The position numbers were made by a program, and so were the translations under genes. The notes beneath the pieces are model-generated. The model made no database searches, was not told the origin of the DNA, and was given only the letters and a program-made list of their open reading frames with translations. Below are positions 32,379 to 33,137 of a stretch of 33,137 bases of DNA, piece by piece; the first letter of the stretch is position 1, and each line of letters opens with the position of its first letter. The DNA is taken from positions 1-33,137 of the forward strand of contig JAGRPB010000050.1 in assembly GCA_020439945.1 (NCBI GenBank), given 5' to 3'. The DNA comes from Verrucomicrobiia bacterium (GTDB lineage Bacteria > Verrucomicrobiota > Verrucomicrobiia > Verrucomicrobiales > DEV007).

Positions 32379-32936
32379 ATGAGGGGTCAGACCTGTTTCC
32401 CGGCGGCGGTTCGCCGATGCACAACGTTTTTCCTGGTGCCGCTGGCACTGTGGCTGGCGACCGGCTGCAACAAGCAGTTGGAATTGATGTCGGACGCCCC
32501 GAACCCGGGGGAAATCCCGCCGACAGATCCGCACAACATGGCGCTATTCTATCAGATCGGCACCGAGCAGGCGGACAGCCTGATCAAAAACAACCGCGAT
32601 CTCCTCATCCTGGACATGCGCGCGCCAGAAACTTATGCGGCGGCGCATCTAAGGGGCGCGGTCAATCTTCCCTCGTCTTCGGACCAACTGAATGCCTATC
32701 TGGAACCGCTGGACCGAAAGACGAAGGTTTTCGGCTACGGCGATCTGAATCCGGAAACCTTCAACGGCATCCTCAGAGTACGGGAGATGGGATTCCTCGA
32801 TGTTTTCTGGCTTTCGTTTGGCTATTCCTCCTGGGTGGATGCCGGCAAACCGGTCTACGATGCCGAAGAAAAGCCCGTTCCCAAGGAAACGGCCGAAGCC
32901 CTGGCGGAGGAGGAGAAGAAAGCGGCCGGACTGTGA
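32379..32936 (+). CDS. Rhodanese-like domain lipoprotein lacking the catalytic cysteine
   Basis: 185 residues from ATG at 32379 (a GTG at 32370 would add three). The N-terminus has a long hydrophobic stretch, FFLVPLALWLATGC, ending in a probable lipobox cysteine. The rhodanese fold is seen in SLIKNNRDLLILDMRAPETY, AAHLRGAVNLP and the helix FNGILRVREMGFLDVFWLSF. Where active rhodaneses have Cys in the loop after the fourth strand, this reads VFGYGDLNPETF, with no Cys. It is therefore not a sulfurtransferase and may bind a ligand or partner. The ATG lies inside a TGAGGGGTCAGA repeat element, so the repeat supplies the first codons. Confidence 0.75.
   Translation: MRGQTCFPAAVRRCTTFFLVPLALWLATGCNKQLELMSDAPNPGEIPPTDPHNMALFYQIGTEQADSLIKNNRDLLILDMRAPETYAAAHLRGAVNLPSSSDQLNAYLEPLDRKTKVFGYGDLNPETFNGILRVREMGFLDVFWLSFGYSSWVDAGKPVYDAEEKPVPKETAEALAEEEKKAAGL
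32380..32391 (+). repeat. TGAGGGGTCAGA element over the rhodanese gene start
   Basis: The 12 bases match the element at 25361-25372 in opposite orientation and overlap the ATG at 32379. They encode the first residues of the lipoprotein (R-G-Q). Confidence 0.4.
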
Positions 32937-33051
32937 TCCGGGGGAGGTGGCAGTGAGGCGGAAAGGACACGATGAATCGCAAATTGACTTCGATCGAATC
33001 CCTTCCGGTTCAAGCTTGTGCGCTTCTGACGAAGATGCCTATTCTTCCCAA

Positions 33052-33137
33052 GTGAGGTCATCGAAAGGATTTCCCGCGATTCTCGCGGTGGTTGTTCTTG
33101 GAATCGGCAACTTTCCGATTTCATCATTCAGTCAACG
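33052..33137 (+). CDS. Start of a secreted protein, cut by window end
   Basis: GTG at 33052 opens a frame that stays open to the last base: a basic start (RSSKG) and a hydrophobic segment FPAILAVVVLGIGNFPI, then SSFSQ. This looks like a signal peptide. The mature protein lies outside the window, so no family can be named. The 115 bases before it hold no other supported gene. Confidence 0.45.
   Translation, partial: MRSSKGFPAILAVVVLGIGNFPISSFSQ

Overview
The window is a GC-rich chromosomal segment, most likely from a Verrucomicrobiota bacterium; a planctomycete is the main alternative. The reasons are the DUF1549/DUF1553 plus DUF1501 pair, FGly-type sulfatase, DUF1080 and sugar-isomerase genes, an ECF sigma factor next to a membrane Ser/Thr kinase, many small lipoproteins, an SHD1-like domain on an esterase, and start codons almost without Shine-Dalgarno sequences. 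No rRNA, tRNA, CRISPR array, phage or plasmid gene was seen. All assignments come from reading motifs by eye.

Layout. 1-5617 (+): a glycosidase-like protein cut by the window edge, a secreted DUF1549/DUF1553 protein with a heme-type CxxCH motif, and a Tat-exported DUF1501 protein. 5669-6221: two small overlapping genes that look like a toxin-antitoxin pair. 6287-8756: an ECF-like sigma factor and a zinc-ribbon Ser/Thr kinase sharing an upstream motif. 8837-12843: lipoprotein, TPR-like protein, secreted esterase, 29-residue membrane microprotein, membrane coiled-coil protein and a DksA/TraR-type zinc finger protein. 12850-15081 (-): a tandem-DUF3592 membrane protein and an arrestin-like protein. 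15207-18259 (+): a Gln-rich membrane protein, a MoxR ATPase and a DUF3147 protein. 18261-19045: a RAYT (REP-associated tyrosine transposase) gene between inverted REP palindromes. 19051-19962 (-): a family-4-like uracil-DNA glycosylase with only two cysteines.

20274-23307 (+) is the most interesting part. A PspA/IM30 (bacterial ESCRT-III) gene, a two-TM protein and a Ycf46-like AAA ATPase form an operon joined by GTGA and ATGA overlaps. The pspA frame has an in-frame amber codon at codon 206, yet it continues with a PspA-like tail to the very TGA that overlaps the next start. The pair PspA plus AAA ATPase resembles an ESCRT-III/Vps4 membrane-remodelling unit.

23515-25336 (+): a 3D-domain lipoprotein, endonuclease III with unusual cluster-cysteine spacing, and a 55-residue lipoprotein. 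25370-29393 (-): DUF1080/SMP-30 fusion, sulfatase and Tat-exported sugar isomerase. 29530-32936 (+): type I phosphodiesterase, enolase-superfamily enzyme and a rhodanese-like lipoprotein without the catalytic cysteine. A further gene starts at 33052 and leaves the window. With 1-5617, the 25-32 kb block suggests breakdown of sulfated or otherwise substituted polysaccharides, although no substrate can be read from the sequence.
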